From NCBI GenBank assembly GCA_004553575.1, contig SFLA01000050.1, forward strand, positions 1 to 8,338: DNA of 8,338 nucleotides, written 5' to 3'. Below are positions 1 through 6,346 of the stretch, in pieces. The stretch comes from Clostridiales bacterium. GTDB taxonomy: Bacteria; Bacillota; Clostridia; Oscillospirales; CAG-382. The position numbers were made by a program, and so were the translations under genes. Numbering within the stretch: position 1 is the stretch's first letter; each line of letters starts with the position of its first letter. The notes below the pieces were generated by a model. That model was given only the letters and a program-made list of their open reading frames with translations. It was not told where the DNA came from and searched no databases.

Positions 1-636
1 GGCGGTATATTTGCGTTGAATGCGTTTGGGGTTACCGACATTCATATCTTCTTTGACGGTTGGTGGACGCTGTTTATTATCGTCCCGTGCCTGATAGGAA
101 TTTTCAGCGAAAGAGAAAAGACCGGAAATATTATCGGCTTGCTGATCGGTGTTTTTCTGTTGCTTTGCTGTCAGGATGTTCTGGAATTTGACATGCTGTG
201 GAAGCTCGCGTTCCCTGCGGTTATCGTTATCATTGGATTAAAGCTCATTTTGGGGGCAATATTCGGAGACAAAGCAATAAAACTGCTTGACAGTTCAAAG
301 CAGAGCGGCGAAAACGTAAAAACCGGCTGTGCGACCTTTTCGGGTCAGGATATCAGTTTTGACGGCGAGGTGTTCAACGGAGCCGAGCTTACGGCGGTAT
401 TCGGCGGAGTCAAGTGCGATCTCAGAAATGCGGTCATCGAAAAAGACTGCGCCGTTGCGGCAACAAGCGTGTTCGGCGGAATCACCGTTTTGGTGCCCGA
501 AAACATAAATATAAAAATAAATTCAAACTCGATTTTCGGGGGAGTGTCCGACAGAAAACATCGTCAGACCGTTCAGGGCGCCGTTACCGTGTATATCAAC
601 GCGACATGTATGTTCGGGGGTGTTGATATTAAATGA
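1..636 (+). CDS. LiaF-like membrane protein, 5' end outside window
   Basis: The reading frame is open from base 1, where it reads G-G-I-F-A-L-N-A-F. That resembles the inside of a first membrane helix, so the gene most likely starts upstream and the TTG at 16 is not the true start. The N-terminal half is hydrophobic, with three visible membrane stretches (about nt 40-110, 130-185 and 200-270), as in the LiaI/LiaF transmembrane region. The C-terminal half carries the repeated F-G-G signature of LiaF-type domains four times: A-V-F-G-G, S-V-F-G-G, S-I-F-G-G and C-M-F-G-G. In Bacillus, LiaF restrains the LiaRS envelope-stress two-component system; a sensing or scaffolding role here is inferred from the family. 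No kinase or regulator gene lies downstream. The stop codon overlaps the next start in an ATGA, which suggests translational coupling. Confidence 0.85.
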   Translation, partial: GGIFALNAFGVTDIHIFFDGWWTLFIIVPCLIGIFSEREKTGNIIGLLIGVFLLLCCQDVLEFDMLWKLAFPAVIVIIGLKLILGAIFGDKAIKLLDSSKQSGENVKTGCATFSGQDISFDGEVFNGAELTAVFGGVKCDLRNAVIEKDCAVAATSVFGGITVLVPENINIKINSNSIFGGVSDRKHRQTVQGAVTVYINATCMFGGVDIK

Positions 637-1448
637 ATTCGTTTCAAAGAGTAATAAAATCTCTTGCCTTTGCTTTTGCAATCATCCTGAGCGTCAGTAT
701 TATCGGCGGTATAATAACGGGACTTACCGGTATTTCATATATCATTTCGGGAAGAGACAGCGAAGTTACGGGCGAAATGCAGTTTTTTCCGGTTGAGGGG
801 GAGATTAATTCGCTTTCGCTTAGCCTCAGCGGGGCGGAGCTGAAAATTAAAACCGCCGATACGTTTTCCGTGCAAAGCAATCACGATTATATTTCCGTAA
901 CGTCAGAGGGCGGCAAGCTGTGTATAAAAGAAACTAAAAAGCCGTTTGCGGTTTATCTGAAGAGTACGACGGTTATTCTGTGTATTCCCGACGGCTTTGT
1001 TTTTGACAATGCTTCCGTCGAGACGGGCGCGGGCAGGGTCGAAATCGATTCGCTTTCTGCGGATGTGCTGAAGCTGTCACTCGGCGCAGGCGAAGCTGAA
1101 ATCGGAAATCTGACGGCAAATACCAGTTCCGATATTGAAGGCGGCGCGGGTGAACTTACAATAAACGGCGGACGGCTATGCAATCTTAAGCTTGATATGG
1201 GCGTGGGCGAGCTGACGCTGAGAAGCCGTATAGAGGGACAAAGCCTACTGAACTACGGAATCGGCGAAGCCGGGCTGACTCTTTTGGGAAGTCCCGAGGA
1301 TTATCAGATAGAGATTGACAAGGGTATCGGCGAAGCCAGAATAGAAGGAAAAAGCATGAGCGACGGTTCCGTTTACGGCACGGGCGAGAACATTATCGAA
1401 ATCGACGGCGGTATAGGAGCAATCAGTATTGAGTTTTCTGAAGGCTGA
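633..1448 (+). CDS. LiaG-like DUF4097 beta-repeat membrane-anchored protein
   Basis: This 271-residue protein has one N-terminal membrane helix (residues 10-38) and then a surface domain rich in beta strand. From residue 132 a G-[A/V/I]-G motif recurs at 132, 151, 171, 190, 209, 231 and 260, each usually followed by E-[A/L]-x-[I/L]. The period is about 19-20 residues for the first five and longer at the end. This matches the DUF4097/putative adhesin family, which includes Bacillus LiaG, and fits stacked beta-helix rungs. The ATG overlaps the preceding stop (ATGA), and no separate ribosome binding site is obvious, so it is probably translated with the LiaF-like gene. The LiaF plus DUF4097 pairing supports an envelope-stress role. 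The molecular function of LiaG-like proteins is not well defined, so I give none. Confidence 0.85.
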   Translation: MNSFQRVIKSLAFAFAIILSVSIIGGIITGLTGISYIISGRDSEVTGEMQFFPVEGEINSLSLSLSGAELKIKTADTFSVQSNHDYISVTSEGGKLCIKETKKPFAVYLKSTTVILCIPDGFVFDNASVETGAGRVEIDSLSADVLKLSLGAGEAEIGNLTANTSSDIEGGAGELTINGGRLCNLKLDMGVGELTLRSRIEGQSLLNYGIGEAGLTLLGSPEDYQIEIDKGIGEARIEGKSMSDGSVYGTGENIIEIDGGIGAISIEFSEG

Positions 1449-1512
1449 GTCCGGAGAGGCACTTCGGGATTAGCCGGAGCGCTGACGGTTTCCGGCAGTA
1501 TTTGCACTTAAT

Positions 1513-1555
1513 AAACGATCGTCTTCCCGGGTTCGGGCGGACGGTCGCTTTGTTT
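1513..1555 (+). terminator. Probable intrinsic terminator after the LiaF/LiaG pair
   Basis: An 8-bp stem (1516-1523 with 1540-1547, one G-U pair) continues through a 2x2 internal loop into a 4-bp GC stem (1526-1529 with 1534-1537) with a four-base loop. A short T-rich tract, CTTTGTTT, follows at 1548-1555. It lies 67 bases after the LiaG-like stop and before the TetR promoter, where a terminator is expected. The T tract is imperfect. A smaller 6-bp stem (1473-1478 with 1491-1496) precedes it. Confidence 0.55.
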
Positions 1556-1624
1556 AATGGGCATGGGATACGGTTCTCCGGCGGTATTCGGCGGCGAAAC
1601 TGTTTATATAATGTCCGTCCGCTA

Positions 1625-1653
1625 TTGACAACCGACCGATCGGTAGTTATAAT
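1625..1653 (+). promoter_or_regulatory. Sigma-70-type promoter of the TetR-family gene
   Basis: TTGACA at 1625-1630 and TATAAT at 1648-1653 are separated by exactly 17 bases, a full-consensus housekeeping promoter. The predicted transcription start near 1660 leaves about a 30-base leader with an AAGGAG ribosome binding site at 1678-1683, eight bases before the ATG. The operator lies inside the spacer. Confidence 0.85.
1631..1644 (+). promoter_or_regulatory. Probable TetR-family operator between -35 and -10
   Basis: ACCGACCGATCGGT contains a perfect 10-base palindrome at 1635-1644 (ACCGATCGGT) plus a repeated ACCG on the left side. Its place inside the promoter spacer and immediately upstream of a TetR-family gene fits autorepression. 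ACCGACCGATCGGT-type sites are common among TetR/AcrR regulators. Binding is inferred, not shown. Confidence 0.65.
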
Positions 1654-1691
1654 ATGCAAGGTGCTTAATACTCGGTGAAGGAGCTTTCGCT

Positions 1692-2309
1692 ATGGATCGA
1701 GGGAATACAAAACATGAGATTCTGGAATCCGCGCTGGATCTGTTCTCTGTACAGGGATTCGAGGCTACCTCTGTCTCGCAGATTGCAAACGCCGTCGGTA
1801 TCAGAAAGGCGTCGCTTTACAGTCATGTCGAAAATAAACAGGCAATTCTGGATGCCCTGGTGAAAGAAGTACTGGAGCAGTATGCTGAGCATTCGATTTT
1901 TGCCGGAACGGATTGGGAGAATGATGCAGGCACTCTTCCGCTTACCTCCGACGAAGCCGTCCGGATGATTGAAGGACAGATTAGTTATATCCTGCACGAC
2001 CCATATATAAGTAAGGCACGGAAAATGCTTATGATCGAACAGTTTCAGAACCTGGAGCTGGCAAAGCTGCAGACCAAACAGAACTATTCGGACGTGTTTG
2101 AGTATTTTACCGGACTTGTAAAGCAACTGATACGAAGGCGAGTTCTTAAAGATGATGATCCTGAGCTTATGGCGGCACAGCTTTGCTTCCCGATTTCCGT
2201 TTGGATAAACCTATGCGACCGTGAACCGGAGCGTGAGGCCGAGGCTGTCGAGCTTGTAAAAAGGCACATCCGGCAGTTTTTCCGGGTATACCGGAATCCG
2301 GCACGGTGA
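1692..2309 (+). CDS. TetR/AcrR-family transcriptional regulator
   Basis: This 205-residue protein is a normal length for the family. The N-terminal DNA-binding domain is clear: a first helix I-L-E-S-A-L-D-L-F-S at 10-19, the Q-G-F-E-A-T-S-V turn at 21-28, and a helix-turn-helix over about 27-46 ending in the typical K-A-S-L-Y-S-H-V. The all-alpha remainder would be the ligand-binding and dimer domain, whose ligand cannot be read from sequence. ATG 1692 is chosen because AAGGAG lies eight bases upstream and the HTH starts at the usual position. It is driven by a consensus promoter with an embedded palindrome, so autorepression is likely. It precedes a same-strand flavoprotein and ABC exporter cassette, the usual company of TetR regulators of drug or toxicant efflux. 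No convincing copy of the operator was found upstream of those genes. Confidence 0.9.
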   Translation: MDRGNTKHEILESALDLFSVQGFEATSVSQIANAVGIRKASLYSHVENKQAILDALVKEVLEQYAEHSIFAGTDWENDAGTLPLTSDEAVRMIEGQISYILHDPYISKARKMLMIEQFQNLELAKLQTKQNYSDVFEYFTGLVKQLIRRRVLKDDDPELMAAQLCFPISVWINLCDREPEREAEAVELVKRHIRQFFRVYRNPAR

Positions 2310-2471
2310 TTTTTGTCCGGCTAACGGGTGGATAATTATTCCGACACCTCTAAAAACGACACATACGGATATAAAAATCACCTATATTCATTTGTAAATA
2401 TAATGTAGAATGCTGTATGTAAACCGATATTAATACAGAAAAAGGCTTTAAGCTGCAAACGCGGTGAATAA

Positions 2472-2648
2472 ATGGAGAACGATCGGTTCACTGATTGTCC
2501 GTGCAGGCGCGTAAACTGTCCCCGACACGGCGACTGTACTGCCTGTCGTGAACACCACAGCAGGCGGATGCCCCGTTGCGAAAAGCTCGAGCGGAAGGCA
2601 TTACGCAGGGCAGAAAGAACAATGAGAAAGCGGAATAAAACTAATTGA
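2472..2648 (+). CDS. Six-cysteine mini-protein, 58 residues
   Basis: A short ATG-to-TGA frame encodes six cysteines at residues 9, 11, 16, 22, 25 and 36, with histidines at 19, 28 and 29. The core C-P-C-x4-C-P-R-H-G-D-C-x2-C-x2-H-H looks like a metal-binding knuckle (zinc or iron-sulfur). The last 20 or so residues are strongly basic (R/K repeats). I recall similar C-x-C...R-H-G-x-C-x2-C-x2-H mini-proteins or domains in Clostridia, but no function can be assigned. Translation signals are modest: a GGTG at 2463-2466, five bases before the ATG. The TGA is followed at once by GG, so its stop forms part of the TGAGG ribosome binding site of the flavoprotein starting 11 bases later, which argues for coupling. 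The 162-base gap upstream holds an isolated TATAAT (2399-2404) with no good -35 partner. Confidence 0.65.
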   Translation: MENDRFTDCPCRRVNCPRHGDCTACREHHSRRMPRCEKLERKALRRAERTMRKRNKTN

Positions 2649-2659
2649 GGTCTGCATTT

Positions 2660-3358
2660 ATGAAGATTCTTATAATTCACGGACAGAGCCATGAAGGAAG
2701 CACTTGTATGGCGGCGAGAAAGATTGCCGATAAAGTCGGCGGCGAAATTAAAGAATTTTTCCTGCCGCGGGATTTTAACAGGTCATGCCTTGGCTGCTAT
2801 ACCTGCTTCAGAACGGAATTATCCGAATGCCCGCATTATCGGGAACTCGAACCGTTCGTGAAAGCAATTCTGGATGCGGATTTACTTATATTCGAAAGCC
2901 CGGTCTATGTGTATCATGCCACCGGACCTATGATGAGCTTTCTGGATCATTTCGGGACCTGGTGGATGGTTCACAGGCCGATGCCGGAAATGAGCGGCAA
3001 GCAGGCGGTCGCTGTCTCAACTGCCGCCGGCGGTGGAATGAAAAGCACCGCACGGGATATGGCGGACAGTCTTGAAATGTGGGGAATACGCAGGGTATAT
3101 AAACTGGGCTTTGGCGTTCAGGCCCTTAAGCCGGATGAGATACCGGAAAGAATACTGCGAAAAATAGAAAAAAGTACGGACCGTCTTGCGCGTCGGATCC
3201 GGTACGGCGCAGGCAGACGCGGCTGCAACGGACGTGCAAAAAAGTGGTTTTATCTTATGCGTTTTGCTCACAGGCATTTTCCTCCCATGGAGCCGGACTA
3301 CGGTTATTGGGAGAAGAACGGCTGGCACAAGAACGGCCGGCCGTGGAACACACAGTAA
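2660..3358 (+). CDS. Flavodoxin-fold NAD(P)H-dependent oxidoreductase with Isf-like cysteine motif
   Basis: This 232-residue protein opens with a beta strand and FMN phosphate-binding loop: M-K-I-L-I-I-H-G-Q-S-H-E-G-S-T. The second flavin loop region follows as E-S-P-V-Y-V-Y-H-A-T-G-P-M. Four cysteines at 43, 46, 49 and 57 give C-x2-C-x2-C-x7-C, the compact spacing seen in iron-sulfur flavoproteins (Isf type) and many clostridial flavodoxin-family reductases. The protein may therefore hold FMN plus a [4Fe-4S] cluster. The C-terminus (W-E-K-N-G-W near the end) is typical of this group. ATG 2660 is chosen over an in-frame TTG at 2645, because the TGAGG site at 2646-2650 serves the ATG with a nine-base gap. 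The 20-base distance to the ABC ATPase suggests a shared transcript. Substrate is unknown; quinone, nitro-compound or flavin reduction are family possibilities. Confidence 0.85.
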   Translation: MKILIIHGQSHEGSTCMAARKIADKVGGEIKEFFLPRDFNRSCLGCYTCFRTELSECPHYRELEPFVKAILDADLLIFESPVYVYHATGPMMSFLDHFGTWWMVHRPMPEMSGKQAVAVSTAAGGGMKSTARDMADSLEMWGIRRVYKLGFGVQALKPDEIPERILRKIEKSTDRLARRIRYGAGRRGCNGRAKKWFYLMRFAHRHFPPMEPDYGYWEKNGWHKNGRPWNTQ

Positions 3359-3378
3359 TCATATCGGAGGTAAATATA

Positions 3379-4086
3379 ATGCTTAAAATCGAACATCTGA
3401 CCAAAACCTACGGAGAGAAAAAAGCCGTGGACGATCTTAATCTGCATATCATGCCGGGCGAGATATACGGCTTTATCGGTCACAACGGCGCAGGTAAAAC
3501 CACAACGCTAAAGGCGGTGGCGGGTATTCTTCAGTTTGATGCCGGAGAGATTCTGATCGACGGTAAATCCGTTCGCACCTCGCCGCTGTCCTGCAAGCGC
3601 GAGATTGCATACATACCCGATAATCCCGATTTATATGACTATATGACGGGCATAAAATATCTCGGTTTTATTGCTGACGTATTCGGTGTTTCCGCCGGGG
3701 ATCGTCAGGAACGTATCCGCAAATACTCCGATCTTTTTGAGCTTACGTCGGATTTGGCGCAGCCTATTGCCGCATATTCCCACGGCATGAAGCAGAAGCT
3801 GGCAATAATTGCCGCGTGGCTGCACAGTCCGAAGCTGATCATAATGGACGAACCCTTTGTCGGGCTGGATCCGAAGGCATCTCATCTGCTGAAGGGCATG
3901 ATGCGCGACATGTGCGACGCGGGAGGAGCTATCTTCTTCTCCACCCATGTTCTGGAGGTGGCGGAAAAGCTGTGCGACAAGGTGGCAATAATAAAGGGAG
4001 GAAAGCTCGTCCGCTCCGGAACGATGGAGGAGGTCAAGGGCGACGACTCTCTTGAGGAAGTATTCCTTGAGCTGGAGGGAGAATAA
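3379..4086 (+). CDS. ABC transporter ATP-binding protein
   Basis: This 235-residue nucleotide-binding subunit has all the expected motifs: A-loop Tyr11, Walker A G-H-N-G-A-G-K-T-T at 34-42, signature Y-S-H-G-M-K-Q-K at 133-140 (a variant of LSGGQ common in NatA/EcsA-like exporters), Walker B L-I-I-M-D-E-P at 153-159, D-loop G-L-D at 162-164 and switch His190. The Q-loop position reads Y-I-P-D-N-P, so the usual glutamine is replaced, as in this ABC-2 exporter group. It would power the membrane protein that follows, whose ATG overlaps this stop by one base (TAATG). ATG 3379 is chosen because CGGAGG at 3365-3370 lies eight bases upstream; longer in-frame starts would run into the flavoprotein. 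Exporter direction is inferred from family; the substrate is unknown. Confidence 0.93.
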   Translation: MLKIEHLTKTYGEKKAVDDLNLHIMPGEIYGFIGHNGAGKTTTLKAVAGILQFDAGEILIDGKSVRTSPLSCKREIAYIPDNPDLYDYMTGIKYLGFIADVFGVSAGDRQERIRKYSDLFELTSDLAQPIAAYSHGMKQKLAIIAAWLHSPKLIIMDEPFVGLDPKASHLLKGMMRDMCDAGGAIFFSTHVLEVAEKLCDKVAIIKGGKLVRSGTMEEVKGDDSLEEVFLELEGE

Positions 4087-5687
4087 TGCTTGGCATTCTT
4101 TTGAAAAAACAGATGGCGGAGATATTCCGCGGTTACTTCTACGATTCAAAAAAGAACAAATCCCGCTCCAAAGCCGCTACGGCTGCATACATCGTTTTGT
4201 TTTTGGGAATCATGATAGGTTTGCTGGGCGGTATGTTCACACTCCTTTCACTGTCACTGTGCGGTGCTCTGGCGGATGTCGGTATGGACTGGCTGTACTT
4301 TGCGCTTATAGGACTGCTGGCGGTGCTGCTGGGTGTTTTCGGCAGCGTGTTCAATACATATTCCAGCCTGTATCTCTCGAAAGACAACGATCTTATGCTG
4401 TCGCTGCCGATTCCGGTCAACGTGATTATTGCGTCACGTCTGCTCAGCGTCTATTTAATGGGGCTGATGTATTCGATGGTCGTTATTCTTCCGGCTGTTA
4501 TTGTCTACTGGGTTACAGTATCGGTGAATGCGGGCGTTGTTTTCGGCTGTCTGCTTCTGATGCTGCTGATCTCCGTTTTTGTTCTTACGCTTTCCTGCGC
4601 GTTGGGTTGGGTAGTGGCAAAAATCAGCCTTAAGCTGAAGAATAAAAGCTTTATTACGGTTGTGGTTTCCCTGGCGTTTATCGGCGGTTATTATTTCTTC
4701 TATTTCAAGGCTCAGACTCTTATTCAGGCTCTGCTCGCAAACGCCGCTGTTTACGGCGAAAAAATCAAGGGCGCAGCCTACCCGCTCTATCTGTTCGGCA
4801 GGGTCGGGACAGGAGACGCTTTTGCAATGGCGGTCGTTTCGGCAGTTATTCTCGTTCTTTTTGCACTGATGTGGGCGATTCTTTCCCGCAGCTTCTTAAA
4901 AATAGCGACTTCCTCGGGACGTACCTCCAAAAAAGAATATAAAGAAGGCGCAGTAAAGCAGAAGGGTATTTCATCGGCGCTTCTTGCAAAAGAATTCGCG
5001 CGCTTTACTTACAGTCCGAACTATATGCTTAACTGCGGACTCGGAATTCTGCTTCTTCCTATATGCGGAGTATTGCTGCTGTGGCAGGGCGGAGCCGTGA
5101 TTTCGGCATTTAACGAGATATTCGGCGAACGGTCAGGCTCGATACCCGTGCTTCTCTGTGCGGCGGTGTGTATGCTTGCGTCAATGAACGATATGGCGGC
5201 GCCGTCGGTTTCGCTCGAGGGTAACAGCCTGTGGCTTATACAGTCCTTGCCGGTAACACCGTGGCAGGTACTGCGTGCAAAGCTCGGTATGCAGTTGATA
5301 CTTACCGGGATACCCGCTCTGTTCTGCACGGTATGTATTGTTTTTATATATCCTTTTACTCCGTTGGAGCTTATTTCGGTGTTTCTCGTTCCGGCGTCAT
5401 TTGTACTGTTCTCCGCACTGTTCGGGCTGTTTCTGGGGGTTAAAATGCCCAACCTTAACTGGAAGAGCGAAATCACGCCCATAAAGCAGAGTGCCTGCGT
5501 TACATTTGCTCTGTTCGGCGGCTTTGCATATACCGCTTTACTGTGTGTCGGATATATGCTTATGAATGGCTGGAAGCTCGGCTTCGCCGGATATATGATC
5601 GGCTTCGGGGCGGTAACGCTTGCTTTGTGCGCCGTGCTTTACTTATGGCTTAAGAAGAGGGGCTGCAGACTTCTTGCGTCTCTGTAG
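4086..5687 (+). CDS. ABC-2-type exporter permease, about 12 membrane helices
   Basis: This 533-residue hydrophobic protein has about twelve membrane segments in two halves. The first is at residues 34-60 and the last near the C-terminus; a charged cytoplasmic stretch around 275-320 separates the halves. A related motif occurs in both halves: K-D-N-D-L-M-L-S-L-P-I-P starting at 99 and E-G-N-S-L-W-L-I-Q-S-L-P-V starting at 378, each just before a membrane helix. This S-L-P motif after an acidic/Asn turn is characteristic of ABC-2 exporter permeases of this size. It is co-translated with the ATPase through the TAATG overlap. Together they would make a full exporter as a heteromer with two ATPase copies. 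The TetR and flavoprotein context points to a drug or small toxicant, but peptide or lipid substrates are equally possible. Confidence 0.88.
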   Translation: MLGILLKKQMAEIFRGYFYDSKKNKSRSKAATAAYIVLFLGIMIGLLGGMFTLLSLSLCGALADVGMDWLYFALIGLLAVLLGVFGSVFNTYSSLYLSKDNDLMLSLPIPVNVIIASRLLSVYLMGLMYSMVVILPAVIVYWVTVSVNAGVVFGCLLLMLLISVFVLTLSCALGWVVAKISLKLKNKSFITVVVSLAFIGGYYFFYFKAQTLIQALLANAAVYGEKIKGAAYPLYLFGRVGTGDAFAMAVVSAVILVLFALMWAILSRSFLKIATSSGRTSKKEYKEGAVKQKGISSALLAKEFARFTYSPNYMLNCGLGILLLPICGVLLLWQGGAVISAFNEIFGERSGSIPVLLCAAVCMLASMNDMAAPSVSLEGNSLWLIQSLPVTPWQVLRAKLGMQLILTGIPALFCTVCIVFIYPFTPLELISVFLVPASFVLFSALFGLFLGVKMPNLNWKSEITPIKQSACVTFALFGGFAYTALLCVGYMLMNGWKLGFAGYMIGFGAVTLALCAVLYLWLKKRGCRLLASL

Positions 5688-5713
5688 TCTGCAATCCCGT
5701 CGATGGAACGAAC

Positions 5714-5750
5714 CGGCATTCCGGCGGAGGCATTTTCCGCCGGAATGCCG
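5714..5750 (+). terminator. Perfect 15-bp GC-rich hairpin after the permease
   Basis: Bases 5714-5728 pair perfectly with 5736-5750 around a seven-base loop (GGCATTT), 26 bases after the permease stop. The stem is strong enough to end transcription or protect an mRNA 3' end, but no T tract follows on either strand. It may act as a weak or Rho-assisted terminator, or as an RNA-stability or processing element that separates the exporter from the lipoprotein gene. Confidence 0.5.
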
Positions 5751-5797
5751 ATATGAATTCAGACAGGCGACGATATTACGGAATCGGTGTAAAGTAA

Positions 5798-6187
5798 ATG
5801 AAGAAAACGAATAAAGCTGCTGCGTTTTTACTGATTTTGCATGTTCTTATGTGGGCAGCGGTGCTCGTGTCATGTTCCGGTAAGGAACAATTCACGGGCA
5901 GTCGGGTCAGGAACCCGGACTCGTACTTACTGGATATAGAAAAGATGAACGGAACCGATCTGCACACGCTTGAGCTGAACGAGGGGGATGTGCTTCAGAT
6001 TCTGTTTGAAACAGAGAAAGGCAATCTGTACATGGAGATCAAGGCTCCGGACGGGACGACGGTTTACCGCGGTAACGGTAAAGATACCCACGAGTTCACA
6101 TTGCACATTCGCGACAGCGGCGTTTACACGATTATTGTGGAAGCGCGTAACGCAAAAGGGACCGTTCATATTCAGCTTAAGAAGTAA
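5798..6187 (+). CDS. Small secreted lipoprotein with beta-sandwich-like domain
   Basis: This 129-residue protein has a classical lipoprotein signal: M-K-K-T-N-K, a hydrophobic core at 7-24 and a lipobox L-V-S-C with Cys26 as the predicted lipidated residue. The mature part is about 103 residues. It has alternating beta-strand patterns (H-T-L-E-L-N-E-G-D-V-L, then G-N-L-Y-M-E-I, then G-V-Y-T-I-I-V-E-A, then G-T-V-H-I-Q-L) that resemble small extracellular beta-sandwich domains, often annotated only as hypothetical in Clostridia. ATG 5798 is preceded by a weak CGGTG at 5785-5789. It lies 110 bases after the permease, beyond a strong hairpin, so it may be separately expressed or a reduced-level member of the exporter operon. 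A function as exporter accessory or envelope sensor is speculation. Confidence 0.8.
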   Translation: MKKTNKAAAFLLILHVLMWAAVLVSCSGKEQFTGSRVRNPDSYLLDIEKMNGTDLHTLELNEGDVLQILFETEKGNLYMEIKAPDGTTVYRGNGKDTHEFTLHIRDSGVYTIIVEARNAKGTVHIQLKK

Positions 6188-6346
6188 CCGAATAAACGAT
6201 CGTTTTGTAAAACCGTTAACCGATTCATTATTCTTTACCGTATAACTATAGTTTGACAGGTATTACTAATCAACGCAGTACGGTTTGCTTGCTGTTTGGT
6301 AAATAAGCTTACTGACAAGCAGATTTCACACAGACGGAGATTTGGT

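Noticed and set aside
1607..1612. A second TATAAT upstream of the TetR promoter
   Set aside because: The bases 17 upstream (GTATTC) do not resemble a -35; the consensus pair at 1625-1653 explains expression better.
1665..2126. Long open frame on the minus strand inside the TetR gene
   Set aside because: The plus strand has a ribosome binding site, promoter and full TetR-family motifs. The minus translation has no recognisable domain.
2399..2404. TATAAT as a promoter for the mini-protein and reductase genes
   Set aside because: No -35-like hexamer lies 16-18 bases upstream in this AT-rich stretch, so I did not list it as a promoter, though one is expected nearby.
2645..2659. TTG start for the flavoprotein at 2645
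   Set aside because: It would place the ribosome binding site inside the coding region and add five residues before the conserved first beta strand; ATG 2660 fits better.
3631..4149. Minus-strand open frame of 172 codons over the ABC ATPase
   Set aside because: It is antisense to a complete ATPase with all catalytic motifs and shows no domain of its own.
4052..4633. Plus-strand open frame of 193 codons overlapping the permease
   Set aside because: It is rich in Arg, Cys and Gly with no membrane pattern, as expected of an out-of-frame reading of a hydrophobic gene.
5021..5482. Minus-strand open frame over the permease
   Set aside because: It is antisense to clear membrane helices; no ribosome binding site or domain was seen.
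6191..6203. AATAAACGATCGT also present at 1510-1522
   Set aside because: About one 13-base match is expected by chance in a window this long. The two copies share no flanking sequence, though both follow gene ends and include a CGATCG palindrome.
6253..6258. TTGACA as the -35 of the truncated acetyltransferase
   Set aside because: The hexamer 17 bases downstream is CAGTAC, a poor -10, so the promoter is not supported.
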